64,000 nucleotides of DNA from Actinomycetota bacterium (GTDB lineage: Bacteria; Actinomycetota; Actinomycetes; Propionibacteriales; Propionibacteriaceae): the NCBI GenBank assembly GCA_020161795.1, contig JAIUOR010000012.1:1-64000 (forward strand), read 5' to 3'. This document shows, one piece after another, positions 8,745-16,809 of the stretch (its first letter is position 1; each line of letters begins with the position of its first letter). A model generated the notes under the pieces. The model saw only the letters and a list, made by a program, of their open reading frames with translations, was not told the origin of the DNA and did not search any database. The translations under genes and the position numbers were made by a program.

Positions 8745-9056
8745 CTACGGCAGGCCGGCGAGCCGTCCCAGCGCGGCGGCGGCCGCTCCGGCGATCACCA
8801 CCACCAGGTAGGGCGCCTTCAGCTTCAGCGCGACGGCGCCGGCCGCCAGGGCCAGGAGCCGGGAGTCGAAGCCGACCGACTGGCCGTTCCCAAGGGTGTT
8901 CATCACCGTGAGGGAGGCCAGCAGGCCGACCGTCAGCGCCGCCGCCAGGTCGGTGATCGGCGGCGATTCCAGCCAGGCCCGCGGCAGCAGGTAGCCGGCG
9001 AGCTTGATCAGGTAGGCAGCGGCCACCGCCAGCAACAGCCAGTTCCAGAGGGTCAT
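8745..9056 (-). CDS. azlD: AzlD family branched-chain amino acid exporter subunit
   Basis: A 103-residue protein with four hydrophobic segments, matching the small subunit of two-component AzlCD/BrnFE exporters that remove excess leucine, isoleucine, valine or methionine. The AzlD pattern includes LIKLAGYLLPR near the N-terminus and MNTLG in the middle. Its start overlaps the azlC stop by 4 bp, so the subunits are translationally coupled. Confidence 0.85.
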   Translation of the reverse strand: MTLWNWLLLAVAAAYLIKLAGYLLPRAWLESPPITDLAAALTVGLLASLTVMNTLGNGQSVGFDSRLLALAAGAVALKLKAPYLVVVIAGAAAAALGRLAGLP

Positions 9057-9763
9057 GGGGTGCCTCCGCTACGGCGGATCGCCCACCAGGCGGCGGTGAC
9101 GGCGGCGGCGATCAGGACGGGGATGCCGGGCGGCACCAGCGGCAGGGTGAGGGCGGTCACCACGGCGGCGACGACCGCGATGGCGATCGGATCCCGGCCG
9201 CGCAGCCGGGGCCAGAGCAGGCCGAGGAAGGCGGCCACCGCGGCACCGTCCAGCCCCCATTGCCTGGGATCGCCGAGCGCATCGCCGGCCAGCGCGCCGA
9301 CCAGGGTGAACAGATTCCACAACAGGTAGACGCCCAGCCCGGCCGTCCAGAAGCCGCGAACCCGCTCGTCGTGGTCGTCCTGGGCGGTCGCGGTGGCCGT
9401 GGACTCGTCGATCGTGAACTGCGCCATCACCGGGATCAGCCGGGCCGGCGGCCGCAGCAATGCCTTGATCTGCATGCCGTAGATGCCGTTGCGGACGCCC
9501 AGCAGGGTCGCCGCCGCCCAGGCCGCCGCGCCGGTTCCCCCGCCACCGATGACGCCGATGAAGGCAAACTGCGAGCCGCCGGTGAACATCAGCGCGCTCA
9601 GCGCGCAGGCCTGCCACACGTCCAGGCCGGCGGTCACCGCCAACGCGCCGAACGAGATGCCGTACAGCCCGACCGCGACCGCGATCGACAGCCCCATCCG
9701 GACGGCCGGGGTGAACCCATCCGGCAGCCACGGCCACGGACGTCCGTCCGCCTCAGCGCTCAC
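9053..9763 (-). CDS. azlC: AzlC family branched-chain amino acid exporter subunit
   Basis: A 236-residue membrane protein with six or seven helices. The core FGALAVTAGLDVWQACALS and FTGGSQFAFIGVIGGGG segments are characteristic of AzlC/BrnF, and the FTIDEST segment before residue 140 is also typical. It forms the large subunit with AzlD, encoded directly downstream. No Lrp-type regulator is adjacent, so control is not evident. The upstream 220 bp holds two palindromic repeats. Confidence 0.88.
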   Translation of the reverse strand: MSAEADGRPWPWLPDGFTPAVRMGLSIAVAVGLYGISFGALAVTAGLDVWQACALSALMFTGGSQFAFIGVIGGGGTGAAAWAAATLLGVRNGIYGMQIKALLRPPARLIPVMAQFTIDESTATATAQDDHDERVRGFWTAGLGVYLLWNLFTLVGALAGDALGDPRQWGLDGAAVAAFLGLLWPRLRGRDPIAIAVVAAVVTALTLPLVPPGIPVLIAAAVTAAWWAIRRSGGTP

Positions 9764-9842
9764 GGCTCACTCCCGTACCCGCCGCCACCGAACGACTCGC
9801 CCACGGCGCGGAAAAGCGACCTGCTGCCCCCACCCCGCCGAA

Positions 9843-9907
9843 GACCAGCCTTGGGGATCGAGGGCCAGCGTTCAAGACTGGTCCTCACTGACGAAGGCTG
9901 GCCCTCG
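9843..9907. repeat. Nested inverted-repeat element between uraA and azlC
   Basis: CGAGGGCCAGC (9859-9869) is perfectly inverted as GCTGGCCCTCG (9897-9907), with a 27-nt loop. CCAGCCTT at 9845-9852 can alternatively pair with AAGGCTGG at 9894-9901, so the two stems are mutually exclusive. GACTGGTC and GACCAG units also recur inside. It is transcribed as part of the uraA trailer or azlC leader. It may be an attenuator-like structure or a copy of a dispersed repeat. Confidence 0.45.
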
Positions 9908-9955
9908 ACGGAAGGGGTCGCGTCCGCGATGGGACGGCAGGGCTGAGCGTTCATC

Positions 9956-9978
9956 GTCATCCCCGCGGCGGCGGGGAT
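9956..9978. repeat. Dispersed palindromic (REP-like) repeat
   Basis: GTC followed by ATCCCCGC-GGCG-GCGGGGAT, a perfect 8-bp stem with a 4-nt loop, 6 bp beyond the uraA stop codon. Same family as the elements at 3741, 11430 and 15416. Its position suggests it also serves as the 3' hairpin of uraA mRNA. Confidence 0.6.
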
Positions 9979-9983
9979 TCTCC

Positions 9984-11321
9984 TCAGAGGTTCTCGGCGT
10001 CGGGCTGCTTCGGATCGAACTCGGTGGTGAGCGCCGGCTCCTCGAGGTCGGTGCCGCGCGCCTTACCGATGCTCTTCATGATGTGGTAGAGCGCCAGCGC
10101 GGTGATGGTGCCGACGGTGACGCCGCCGAAGACGATGTCGCCGAAGGCGAAGGTGAAGTCGGCGATCGCCATGATCAGGCCGACCGCGGCCGGGATCAGG
10201 TTCACCGGGTTGGTGAAGTCGACCTTGTTCTCGATCCAGATCCGGGCGCCGAGCAGGCCGATCATGCCGTACAGCACGGTGCCGGCGGCGCCGATCACGC
10301 CGGCCGGGATGGTGGCGATCGCCTCGCCGAACTTCGGGATGAACGACAGCGCGATGGCGATGAAGCCGGCGATCCAGTACAGCGCGGTGGAGTAGACCTT
10401 GGTGGCGGCCATCACGCCGATGTTCTCGGCGTAGGTGGTGGTGCCGGAGCCGCCGCCGAAGCCGGCCAGCGAGGTGGCGACACCGTCGGCCAGCAGGGCG
10501 CGTCCCATCTGCTTGTCGTAGTTGTGGCCGGTCATCAGGGCGACCGACTTCACGTGGCCCACATTCTCGGCGATCAGCACCAGGACGACCGGCAGGAAGA
10601 GCGCCGCGACGTTGAAGTCCGGGGTGGGCAGCTGGAAGTGCGGCAGGCCCAGCCAGCCGGCCTCAGTCATCCGGGCGAAGCTCACCTCGCCCTGGATCAG
10701 GGCGGCCACGTAGCCGACCAGCACGCCCAGCAGGATCGAGAGCCGTCCGATCAGGCCGCGGAACAGCACCGCGATGAGGATGATCGCGATGATGGTGATC
10801 CAGGCGGTCACCGGCGCGGCGCGGAAGCCCGAGGACTCGTCGACCCCCCAGGCAGCCCCGGCCAGGTTGAAGCCGATCAGCATCACGATGGTGCCCGTCA
10901 TCACCGGCGGCATCAGCACGTCGATCCAGTGCGAGCCGCCAATGTGGACGATCGCACCGACGATCGCCAGCAGGATGCCGGTGATCATGATGCCGAAGAG
11001 CGCCTTGCCGAAGTCCTTGCCGCCTTCGGTGACGATGGTGGAGGCCATCACCGGCGAGATGAAGGCGAAGGAGGAGCCCAGGTAGCTGGGCAGCTTGTTG
11101 CCGGTGATCAGCAGGAACAGCAGGGTGCCGACGCCGCTGAAGAACAGGGTGGTGGGGATCGGGAAGCCGGTAATCAGCGGCACCAGGAAGGTGGCTCCGA
11201 ACATCGCCACCACATGTTGGGCGCCGAGCCCGAACATCTTGCCCCAGCCGAGCCGTTCGTCAGGGGTGACAACTGCCCCCGGTACCAGCGTTCCGTCTCC
11301 GTGCAGCTTCCAAAGCGCCAT
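9984..11321 (-). CDS. uraA: NCS2 family uracil/xanthine permease
   Basis: A 445-residue nucleobase:cation symporter-2 protein with 14 predicted helices (7+7 inverted fold). The start region GAQHVVAMFGATFLVPLITG contains the family's signature QH motif in helix 1, and the GGSGTTTYAENIGVMA segment is the highly conserved substrate-site region of uracil permeases. ENVGHV and GLIMAIADF are also typical. Two ATGs are possible; the one at 11321 (MALWKL) is preferred since GAAGGG is 6 nt upstream of it, whereas it abuts the ATG at 11327. Xanthine specificity cannot be excluded. Confidence 0.88.
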   Translation of the reverse strand: MALWKLHGDGTLVPGAVVTPDERLGWGKMFGLGAQHVVAMFGATFLVPLITGFPIPTTLFFSGVGTLLFLLITGNKLPSYLGSSFAFISPVMASTIVTEGGKDFGKALFGIMITGILLAIVGAIVHIGGSHWIDVLMPPVMTGTIVMLIGFNLAGAAWGVDESSGFRAAPVTAWITIIAIILIAVLFRGLIGRLSILLGVLVGYVAALIQGEVSFARMTEAGWLGLPHFQLPTPDFNVAALFLPVVLVLIAENVGHVKSVALMTGHNYDKQMGRALLADGVATSLAGFGGGSGTTTYAENIGVMAATKVYSTALYWIAGFIAIALSFIPKFGEAIATIPAGVIGAAGTVLYGMIGLLGARIWIENKVDFTNPVNLIPAAVGLIMAIADFTFAFGDIVFGGVTVGTITALALYHIMKSIGKARGTDLEEPALTTEFDPKQPDAENL

Positions 11322-11429
11322 GTTCATCCCTTCGCCGGTGGCACCTTAGTGCGGCGAGCACTCACCGCATGCGGAAATCGAAGAACTGGGACGAGATGTG
11401 CATCGGTGACGAGCCGTGCATAGGCGAGC

Positions 11430-11453
11430 TCCCCGCCTTCGCGGGGATGACGG
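11430..11453. repeat. Dispersed palindromic (REP-like) repeat
   Basis: TCCCCGC-CTTC-GCGGGGA followed by TGACGG, a 7-bp perfect stem with a 4-nt loop, lying in the intergenic region between the divergent... here tandem genes uraA (start at 11321) and the acyl-CoA oxidase (stop at 11499), both on the minus strand. It is the clearest copy of the family together with 15416-15438. Confidence 0.6.
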
Positions 11454-11498
11454 TGGGCGCGAGCATGACCGCGGGCCGGGCGAGCCGGCCCGCCCCGC

Positions 11499-13421
11499 TC
11501 AGCCGTCCAGCATGGCCGCTCCCAGCCACTCCTCGGGGATGCCGAGGCCCTCGACCAAGGGCAGGGCGTGCGGACGAAGCTCGCGGCAGAGCTGCTCGAG
11601 CTGCTCGTCAATGGCCTTGGAGCGGGCAGTCGACATCTTGCCGTGCTCCAGGAACCAGGCGCGGTCGGCATTCAGGCTGGTCAGCGCGTAGAGGCTGCAC
11701 ACCTTGCCCAGCAGGTCGCGGGCCTCCGGGTCGGCGCAGGCGTCGATACCGGTGACGAAGGATTCCAGGATCCGTCGTTCCAGGTGCGCCCTGGCTACGA
11801 ACAGGACGTGCTCGCCGAGCCGGTTGAAGGCCTCGAACTGGTCACCATCGGTGCGCGCCGCGACCCGCATCCGGCGGGCCAGCGACTCCAGCGAATGCCG
11901 CTCGCGCTCGGTGAACATCAGCGCCTGCCAGCGCCGGTCGACCATCGTGAGCCCGTCGGGCTGGCGGCGGGCCGCCCGCACCAGCCGCTCCAGCACCACG
12001 CCGGCTGCCGTCCGCTCCGCGACCGTCTCCCCCACCACCCGCGCGGTGGCCTGGACGACGCCGGCGCGATCGAGTTCGCCCCACAGCTGCCGGTAGTCGG
12101 TCAGCAGCGCCTTGGTCACCAGTTGCAGCAGCACCGTGTTGTCGCCCTCGAAGGTGGCGAAGATGTCGACGTCGGAGCGGAGCGCGGTCAGCCGGTTCTC
12201 CGACATGAAGCCGGCGCCGCCACAGGCCTCCCGGCAGCTCTGAAGGGCGGTATTGGCGAACCCGGTGGAGACCGCCTTCAACCCGGCGGCGAAGGTCTCC
12301 AGCTCACGCTGGTCGCGATCGGTGGATCCCGCCGTCCCCTGCACCTTCACCAGCAGCCGGTTGAGGTCGTTCTGGGCGAAGCCGAGCGCGTAGGCGCGGG
12401 CCAGCAGCGGCAGCAATCGCCGCTGGTGGGTCAGGTAGTCGAGCAGCAGGACGCCATCGCGGCGCCCGGGAGCGGGGAATTGACGACGCTTGAGCGCGTA
12501 GCGGGTGGCGATCGAGATCCCGCGCCGGGCGGCGATGCCGGCACCGGCGGAGATGCACACCCGGCCGCGCACCAGGGTGCCCAGCATGGTGAAGAAGCGA
12601 CGGCTGGGCGATTCGATCACCGAGGCGTAGCGGCCCTGCTCGTCCACGCCGCCGTAGCGGTCGAGCAGCATCCGGCGCGGAACGCGGACGTGGTCGAAGA
12701 CGATGGTGCCGTTGTCGACCCCGACCAGGCCGCCCTTGTGGCCCTGATCGCCGGTGGTGACACCGGGCAGATCCCGGCCGGCCTCGTCGCGGATCGGCAC
12801 CAGGACGGCGTGCACCCCGTGCCGGACGTGGTCGACCACCAACTGCCCGAAGACCACCGCCATCGAGCCGTGCCGGCCGGCGTTGCCGATATAGGCCTTG
12901 GTGGCGGCCGGGCTCGGCGAGTGCACCTCGAACTCGTCGGTGGCCGGGTCGTAGACGATGGTGGTCTCCAGGCTGGCGACGTCGGAGCCGTGGCCCAGTT
13001 CGGTCATGGCGAAGCAACCGAGCAGCTCCAGGCGCGTCAGCGCGGGCAGGAAGGTGTCGTGGTGCCAGGCCGTGCCCAGGTTGGCGATCGCCCCGCCGAA
13101 CAGCCCGAACTGCACGCCCGACTTGATCAGCACCGACAGGTCGCCGTGGGCGAGCAGTTCGAAGGCCATCACCGCGTCCTCGGGCGATCCGTGGTCGGCG
13201 GCCGACACCGGGACGCCCGCCGCGCCGAAGCCCGCGTCCGACAGCTCGCGCAGCCGGGTCAGCACCCACTCGCGGGCCTCTGCCACGGGCTGCTCGGGAT
13301 CCCGCAGCAGGTGCTCGGCCGGGAACTCCACCCGTCCGCGAGCCCGCGGTTCGGCGAACGGGCCGTCGAGGGCGGTGCGCAGGGCCTCGCCCAGGGTCGT
13401 GGTGTCGGCGGTCAGCAGCAT
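11499..13421 (-). CDS. Acyl-CoA oxidase/dehydrogenase family flavoprotein
   Basis: A 640-residue protein, longer than ordinary acyl-CoA dehydrogenases (about 380-400) and matching the acyl-CoA oxidase family in size and motifs. The FAD/substrate signature CFAMTELGHGSDVASLETT near residue 135 is the oxidase form, followed by an ATKAYIGNA segment; FATFEGDNTVLLQLVTKALL near residues 440-460 is also typical. It should introduce the first double bond into an acyl-CoA, with O2 or an electron-transfer flavoprotein as acceptor. A TetR gene lies 1 bp upstream in the same direction. The divergent thiolase, FabG and MaoC genes suggest one fatty-acid or polyketide-chain degradation unit. Confidence 0.85.
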   Translation of the reverse strand: MLLTADTTTLGEALRTALDGPFAEPRARGRVEFPAEHLLRDPEQPVAEAREWVLTRLRELSDAGFGAAGVPVSAADHGSPEDAVMAFELLAHGDLSVLIKSGVQFGLFGGAIANLGTAWHHDTFLPALTRLELLGCFAMTELGHGSDVASLETTIVYDPATDEFEVHSPSPAATKAYIGNAGRHGSMAVVFGQLVVDHVRHGVHAVLVPIRDEAGRDLPGVTTGDQGHKGGLVGVDNGTIVFDHVRVPRRMLLDRYGGVDEQGRYASVIESPSRRFFTMLGTLVRGRVCISAGAGIAARRGISIATRYALKRRQFPAPGRRDGVLLLDYLTHQRRLLPLLARAYALGFAQNDLNRLLVKVQGTAGSTDRDQRELETFAAGLKAVSTGFANTALQSCREACGGAGFMSENRLTALRSDVDIFATFEGDNTVLLQLVTKALLTDYRQLWGELDRAGVVQATARVVGETVAERTAAGVVLERLVRAARRQPDGLTMVDRRWQALMFTERERHSLESLARRMRVAARTDGDQFEAFNRLGEHVLFVARAHLERRILESFVTGIDACADPEARDLLGKVCSLYALTSLNADRAWFLEHGKMSTARSKAIDEQLEQLCRELRPHALPLVEGLGIPEEWLGAAMLDG

Positions 13422-13422
13422 C

Positions 13423-14049
13423 TCAGTTCTCCTGTGGTCGGGTCAGGCCGGCGGTCAGCGCGGGGACGAACAAGGTGGTGATGTGGCCGACGATCCGGTC
13501 GGCCGGCGGACGGGGGTCGGTAGCCATCCAGCGGTCGGCACCGGCCCGGACGAAGCCCACCAGCCCGTGCCCCCAGGTCGCCGCAGCAGCCGGATCCTCG
13601 CCGCGCTCGGCCAGCCGAGCGGCGATCGCGGCCTCGATCCGGTCGCCGATCAGGGTGGAGAGCCCGGCTGCCGGATCGACCGGCTCCGGGGTGGGCGGGG
13701 TCATCACGAAGCGGTAGATCTCCGGATCCCGCTCGACCAGGGCCAGGTAGGCGCCGGCCAGATCCGCGGTGAGGCGTCCGACATCGGCCGGATCGCTCAG
13801 CCGCAGCGCACGGATCAAGTCGGCCAGGATGTAGCCGTGGACGGATTGGGCGACGGCCGCGTAGAGGCCGGCCCGATCGCCGAAGTGCCGGTAGATCACT
13901 GTCTTCGAGGTACCCGCCTGGGCGGCGATCTCGTCCATTCCGACACCGGGCCCATGCCGGCGGATCGCCCGTAGCGCATGCTCGACCAGTTCACGGCGCC
14001 GGGTGATCCGGTGCTGCGCCCAGCGGGTGTCGCGTCCGTCGGTGGTCAC
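13423..14049 (-). CDS. TetR family regulator of the acyl-CoA gene cluster
   Basis: A 208-residue TetR-type repressor with the N-terminal HTH in RRRELVEHALRAIRRHG and MDEIAAQAGTSKTVIYRHFGD (residues 13-55). The GTG at 14049 is chosen because the coding character begins there; the frame upstream runs into the promoter region. The start is 70 bp from that of the divergent thiolase gene, and the intervening DNA carries a small GTACG/CGTAC palindrome. It probably represses both the thiolase-FabG-MaoC side and its own operon with the acyl-CoA oxidase, and responds to an acyl-CoA, by analogy with FadR/KstR-like TetR proteins of actinobacteria; the effector is inference. Confidence 0.85.
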   Translation of the reverse strand: MTTDGRDTRWAQHRITRRRELVEHALRAIRRHGPGVGMDEIAAQAGTSKTVIYRHFGDRAGLYAAVAQSVHGYILADLIRALRLSDPADVGRLTADLAGAYLALVERDPEIYRFVMTPPTPEPVDPAAGLSTLIGDRIEAAIAARLAERGEDPAAAATWGHGLVGFVRAGADRWMATDPRPPADRIVGHITTLFVPALTAGLTRPQEN

Positions 14050-14065
14050 CCCCCAAGGGTACCCA

Positions 14066-14078
14066 GTACGAGACGTAC
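14066..14078. promoter_or_regulatory. Candidate TetR operator between divergent genes
   Basis: GTACG-AGA-CGTAC, a perfect 5-bp inverted repeat with 3-nt spacer, centred between the TetR start (14049) and the thiolase start (14120). GGTACC palindromes lie on both sides. Placement at the shared promoter makes it the best operator candidate; no footprint-level evidence can be drawn from sequence. Confidence 0.4.
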
Positions 14079-14119
14079 CTGCTACCTTTGGTACCGGATA
14101 TTTCCCGATTGGAGGCCCG

Positions 14120-15394
14120 ATGCAGCTCCCCCGGACCGCGGTCGTCGTCGGCGGCAACCGCACCCCCTTCGCCAAGGCCAACGGCGCCTACGCCCCCGCC
14201 TCGAACCACGATCTGCTGACAGCCGCCATCGACGGCCTGGTCGCCCGCTTCGGGCTGGCCGGGCAGCGGATGGACGAGGTGGTGGGCGGCGCGGTGCTCA
14301 AGCACACCCGGGATTTCAACCTCACCCGCGAGGCAGTGCTGAGTTCGGCGCTGGCCCCCGACACCCCCGCCTGCGATCTGCAGCAGGCCTGCGGCACCGG
14401 ACTGGAGACGGTGGTCTACCTGGCCAACAAGATCGCCCTCGGACAGGCGGACATCGGGATCGCCGGCGGCGTGGATTCCGCCTCAGATGCCCCGATCGCG
14501 GTCAGCGAGCCGCTGCGCCGGGCGCTGCTGGCGGCCAATGCCGCCCGCACCCTGCCGTCCCGGCTGCAGGCGCTGGCGGGCATCCGTCCCTCGCATCTGG
14601 CACCTGAGACCCCGCGGGTGGTCGAGCCGCGGACCGGGCTCAGCATGGGCGAGCATCAGGCTCGCACCACGAAGAAGTGGGATGTCACCCGCGCCGAGCA
14701 GGACGAACTGGCCGCCGCCTCGCACCAGCACCTCGCCGCCGCCTGGGATTCCGGTTTCTTCGACGAGTTGGTGACGCCCTACCTGGGCCTCACCCGCGAT
14801 GCGACGCTGCGTCCGGACACCTCGGTGGAGAAGCTGGCCACGCTCAAGCCGGTCTTCGGCGGACCGGACGGGACGATGACCGCCGGCAACTCCACGCCAC
14901 TCTCGGACGGCGCCGCCGTGGTGCTGCTCGCTGACGCCGACTACGCCGCCGCCCATCACCTGCCCGCGCTGGCCAGGCTGGTGGACGCCGAGGTGGCCGC
15001 GGTCGACCACCCCGGCGGCGCCGACCTGCTGCTCGCCCCGGTCACCGCCGTCGGACGATTACTGGCCCGGCAAGGGCTGACGCTGGCCGACTTCGACCTC
15101 TTCGAGATCCACGAGGCCTTCGCCTCGACAGTGCTCGCCACCCTGAAAGCCTGGGAGGACGAGGAGTACTGCCGCTCGGTCGGGCTACCGGGCGCGCTGG
15201 GCTCGATCGACCGGGCCAAGCTCAACGTCACCGGCTCATCGCTGGCCGCCGGGCACCCGTTCGCGGCCACCGGCGGGCGGATCGTCGCCACCGCGGCCAC
15301 CCTGCTGCACCAGCGCGGCCCCGGCTCCCGCGGCCTGATCTCGATCTGCGCCGCCGGCGGGCAGGGCGTCGCCGCCATTCTGGAGGGGATGTGA
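14120..15394 (+). CDS. fadA: Acetyl-CoA C-acyltransferase (thiolase)
   Basis: A 424-residue thiolase, catalysing CoA-dependent cleavage of 3-ketoacyl-CoA (or the reverse condensation). The nucleophile is Cys91 in QQACGTGLET. The C-terminal His379 in AAGHPFAATGG and Cys410 in ISICAAGGQG complete the active site, and EIHEAFAST supplies the NEAF-type motif. The ATG at 14120 has GGAGG at good distance. Followed by fabG and maoC on the same strand, a set that parallels fadA2-fabG4-htdX of mycobacteria. Confidence 0.92.
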   Translation: MQLPRTAVVVGGNRTPFAKANGAYAPASNHDLLTAAIDGLVARFGLAGQRMDEVVGGAVLKHTRDFNLTREAVLSSALAPDTPACDLQQACGTGLETVVYLANKIALGQADIGIAGGVDSASDAPIAVSEPLRRALLAANAARTLPSRLQALAGIRPSHLAPETPRVVEPRTGLSMGEHQARTTKKWDVTRAEQDELAAASHQHLAAAWDSGFFDELVTPYLGLTRDATLRPDTSVEKLATLKPVFGGPDGTMTAGNSTPLSDGAAVVLLADADYAAAHHLPALARLVDAEVAAVDHPGGADLLLAPVTAVGRLLARQGLTLADFDLFEIHEAFASTVLATLKAWEDEEYCRSVGLPGALGSIDRAKLNVTGSSLAAGHPFAATGGRIVATAATLLHQRGPGSRGLISICAAGGQGVAAILEGM

Positions 15395-15415
15395 GATGAC
15401 CATCCCCTTGCCGCT

Positions 15416-15438
15416 GCCCCCGCGAAGGCGGGGATCCC
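15416..15438. repeat. Dispersed palindromic (REP-like) repeat
   Basis: CCCCGC-GAAG-GCGGGG followed by ATCCC, between the thiolase and FabG genes. The sequence is the exact complement of the loop version at 11430, so the elements occur in both orientations. It is intra-operonic, where such hairpins often affect mRNA stability. Confidence 0.6.
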
Positions 15439-15459
15439 ACGACCCGCAGGAGGCGTGAA

Positions 15460-16809
15460 GTGAACCTGCTCGAGAAGCTCTTCTACTCCCCACCCGGCCA
15501 GGCGATCGCCGGCAAGGCCGGGCTGCCCGAGCCGCCGGTGCTGCGCCGCGGCCCGGTCTGGCCGGACGGCCCGATCGTGGTCGCCTCCCTGGGCAGTGGC
15601 ACCCTCGCCGCAGACACCCTGCGGCTGCTCGGCCGGGCGACGACCGAGCCGGTCCGGGACGACGCGGAACCGGTGCCGGGCTACCCGGGGAAGATCGGCG
15701 CCCTGGTCGTCGACGTCACCGAGCTGCGCCGGCTGGTCGAACTGGAACAGTTGCGCGCGGTGCTGCGTCCCGCGGTGCGAGCGCTGGAGGGCAGCGGACG
15801 GATCGTGCTGCTGGCCCGCGCTCCCGCCGAGGTCGACGGCTGGGAGGCCAAGGCGGTCGCCCAGGCGCTGGACGGCATCGACCGCACCGTCGGCAAGGAG
15901 CTGCGCAAGGGCGCGACCACCAACCTGATCCAGGTAGCGCCGGAGGTGACCCCGTCAGCGCTGGCCTCCACCCTCGGCTTCCTGCTGCAAGGCCGTTCCG
16001 CCTTCGTCGCCGGCCAGACCTGGCAGGTCGCACCGGCCGACGCGCCCGCCGTCGCCGATCGTCCCCTGGCGGGCCGCGTCGTAGTGGTGACCGGTGCCGC
16101 CCGAGGCATCGGCGCGGCGATCGCCCGGGTCGTCGCCGGGCAGGGCGCGCAGATCGTCGCGGTGGACGTCCCCGCGGCCGGCGAGGGGCTGAGCGCCACC
16201 GCCAACGCGATCGGCGGCAGCGCCCTGCAGCTCGACATCACCGCAGCCGACGCCGGCTCCCGGATCGCCGCCCATGTCGCCTCCCGCTACGGCGAACGCA
16301 TCCACGGCATCGTCCACAACGCCGGGATCACCCGCGACAAGCTGCTGGCCAACACCGATGCCGCGCGCTGGGCCTCGGTGCTGGAGGTGAACCTGGCCGC
16401 CCAGCTGCGAATCAACCAGGTGCTGCTCGATTCCACGGTGGCGGGCGGGCTTGCCGACGGCGGACGGATCGTCGGGGTGTCCTCCACCTCCGGCCTGGCC
16501 GGCAACCGCGGGCAGACCAACTACGCCGCCTCCAAGGCCGGGGTGGCCGGCCTGGTGCGGGCGATGGCCCCCGATCTGGCCGAGCGCCGCATCACGGTGA
16601 ACGCGGTGGCCCCCGGCTTCATCGAGACCGAGATGACCGCCCGGATCCCGTTCGTGCAACGCGAGATCTTCCGCCGCACCAACAGCCTCGGTCAGGGCGG
16701 AAAGCCGGTGGACGTGGCGGAGACCATCGCCTACTTCCTGGAACCCGCCAGCGCGGGGGTGACCGGCCAGGTCGTACGGGTCTGCGGCCAGAACCTGGTC
16801 GGCGCCTGA
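15460..16809 (+). CDS. fabG4: 3-oxoacyl-[ACP/CoA] reductase, two-domain FabG4 type
   Basis: A 449-residue short-chain dehydrogenase about twice the usual FabG size. Residues 1-200 are an N-terminal flavodoxin-like, non-catalytic domain as in mycobacterial FabG4. The catalytic domain from about residue 205 has the NAD(P) loop TGAARGIG, the HNAG motif (NNAG variant), Ser in VSSTSGLAG, and YAASK for the Tyr-Lys pair. It reduces 3-oxoacyl thioesters to 3-hydroxyacyl thioesters or the reverse. GTG start with GCAGGAGG upstream. The stop overlaps the next start in TGATG. Confidence 0.9.
   Translation: MNLLEKLFYSPPGQAIAGKAGLPEPPVLRRGPVWPDGPIVVASLGSGTLAADTLRLLGRATTEPVRDDAEPVPGYPGKIGALVVDVTELRRLVELEQLRAVLRPAVRALEGSGRIVLLARAPAEVDGWEAKAVAQALDGIDRTVGKELRKGATTNLIQVAPEVTPSALASTLGFLLQGRSAFVAGQTWQVAPADAPAVADRPLAGRVVVVTGAARGIGAAIARVVAGQGAQIVAVDVPAAGEGLSATANAIGGSALQLDITAADAGSRIAAHVASRYGERIHGIVHNAGITRDKLLANTDAARWASVLEVNLAAQLRINQVLLDSTVAGGLADGGRIVGVSSTSGLAGNRGQTNYAASKAGVAGLVRAMAPDLAERRITVNAVAPGFIETEMTARIPFVQREIFRRTNSLGQGGKPVDVAETIAYFLEPASAGVTGQVVRVCGQNLVGA

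Noticed and set aside
9483-11423. Long plus-strand frame antisense to uraA (and other long antisense frames over most genes)
   Set aside because: His/Asp/Gly-rich peptide with no known domain, typical shadow of a GC-rich gene; the minus-strand product is a clear NCS2 permease.
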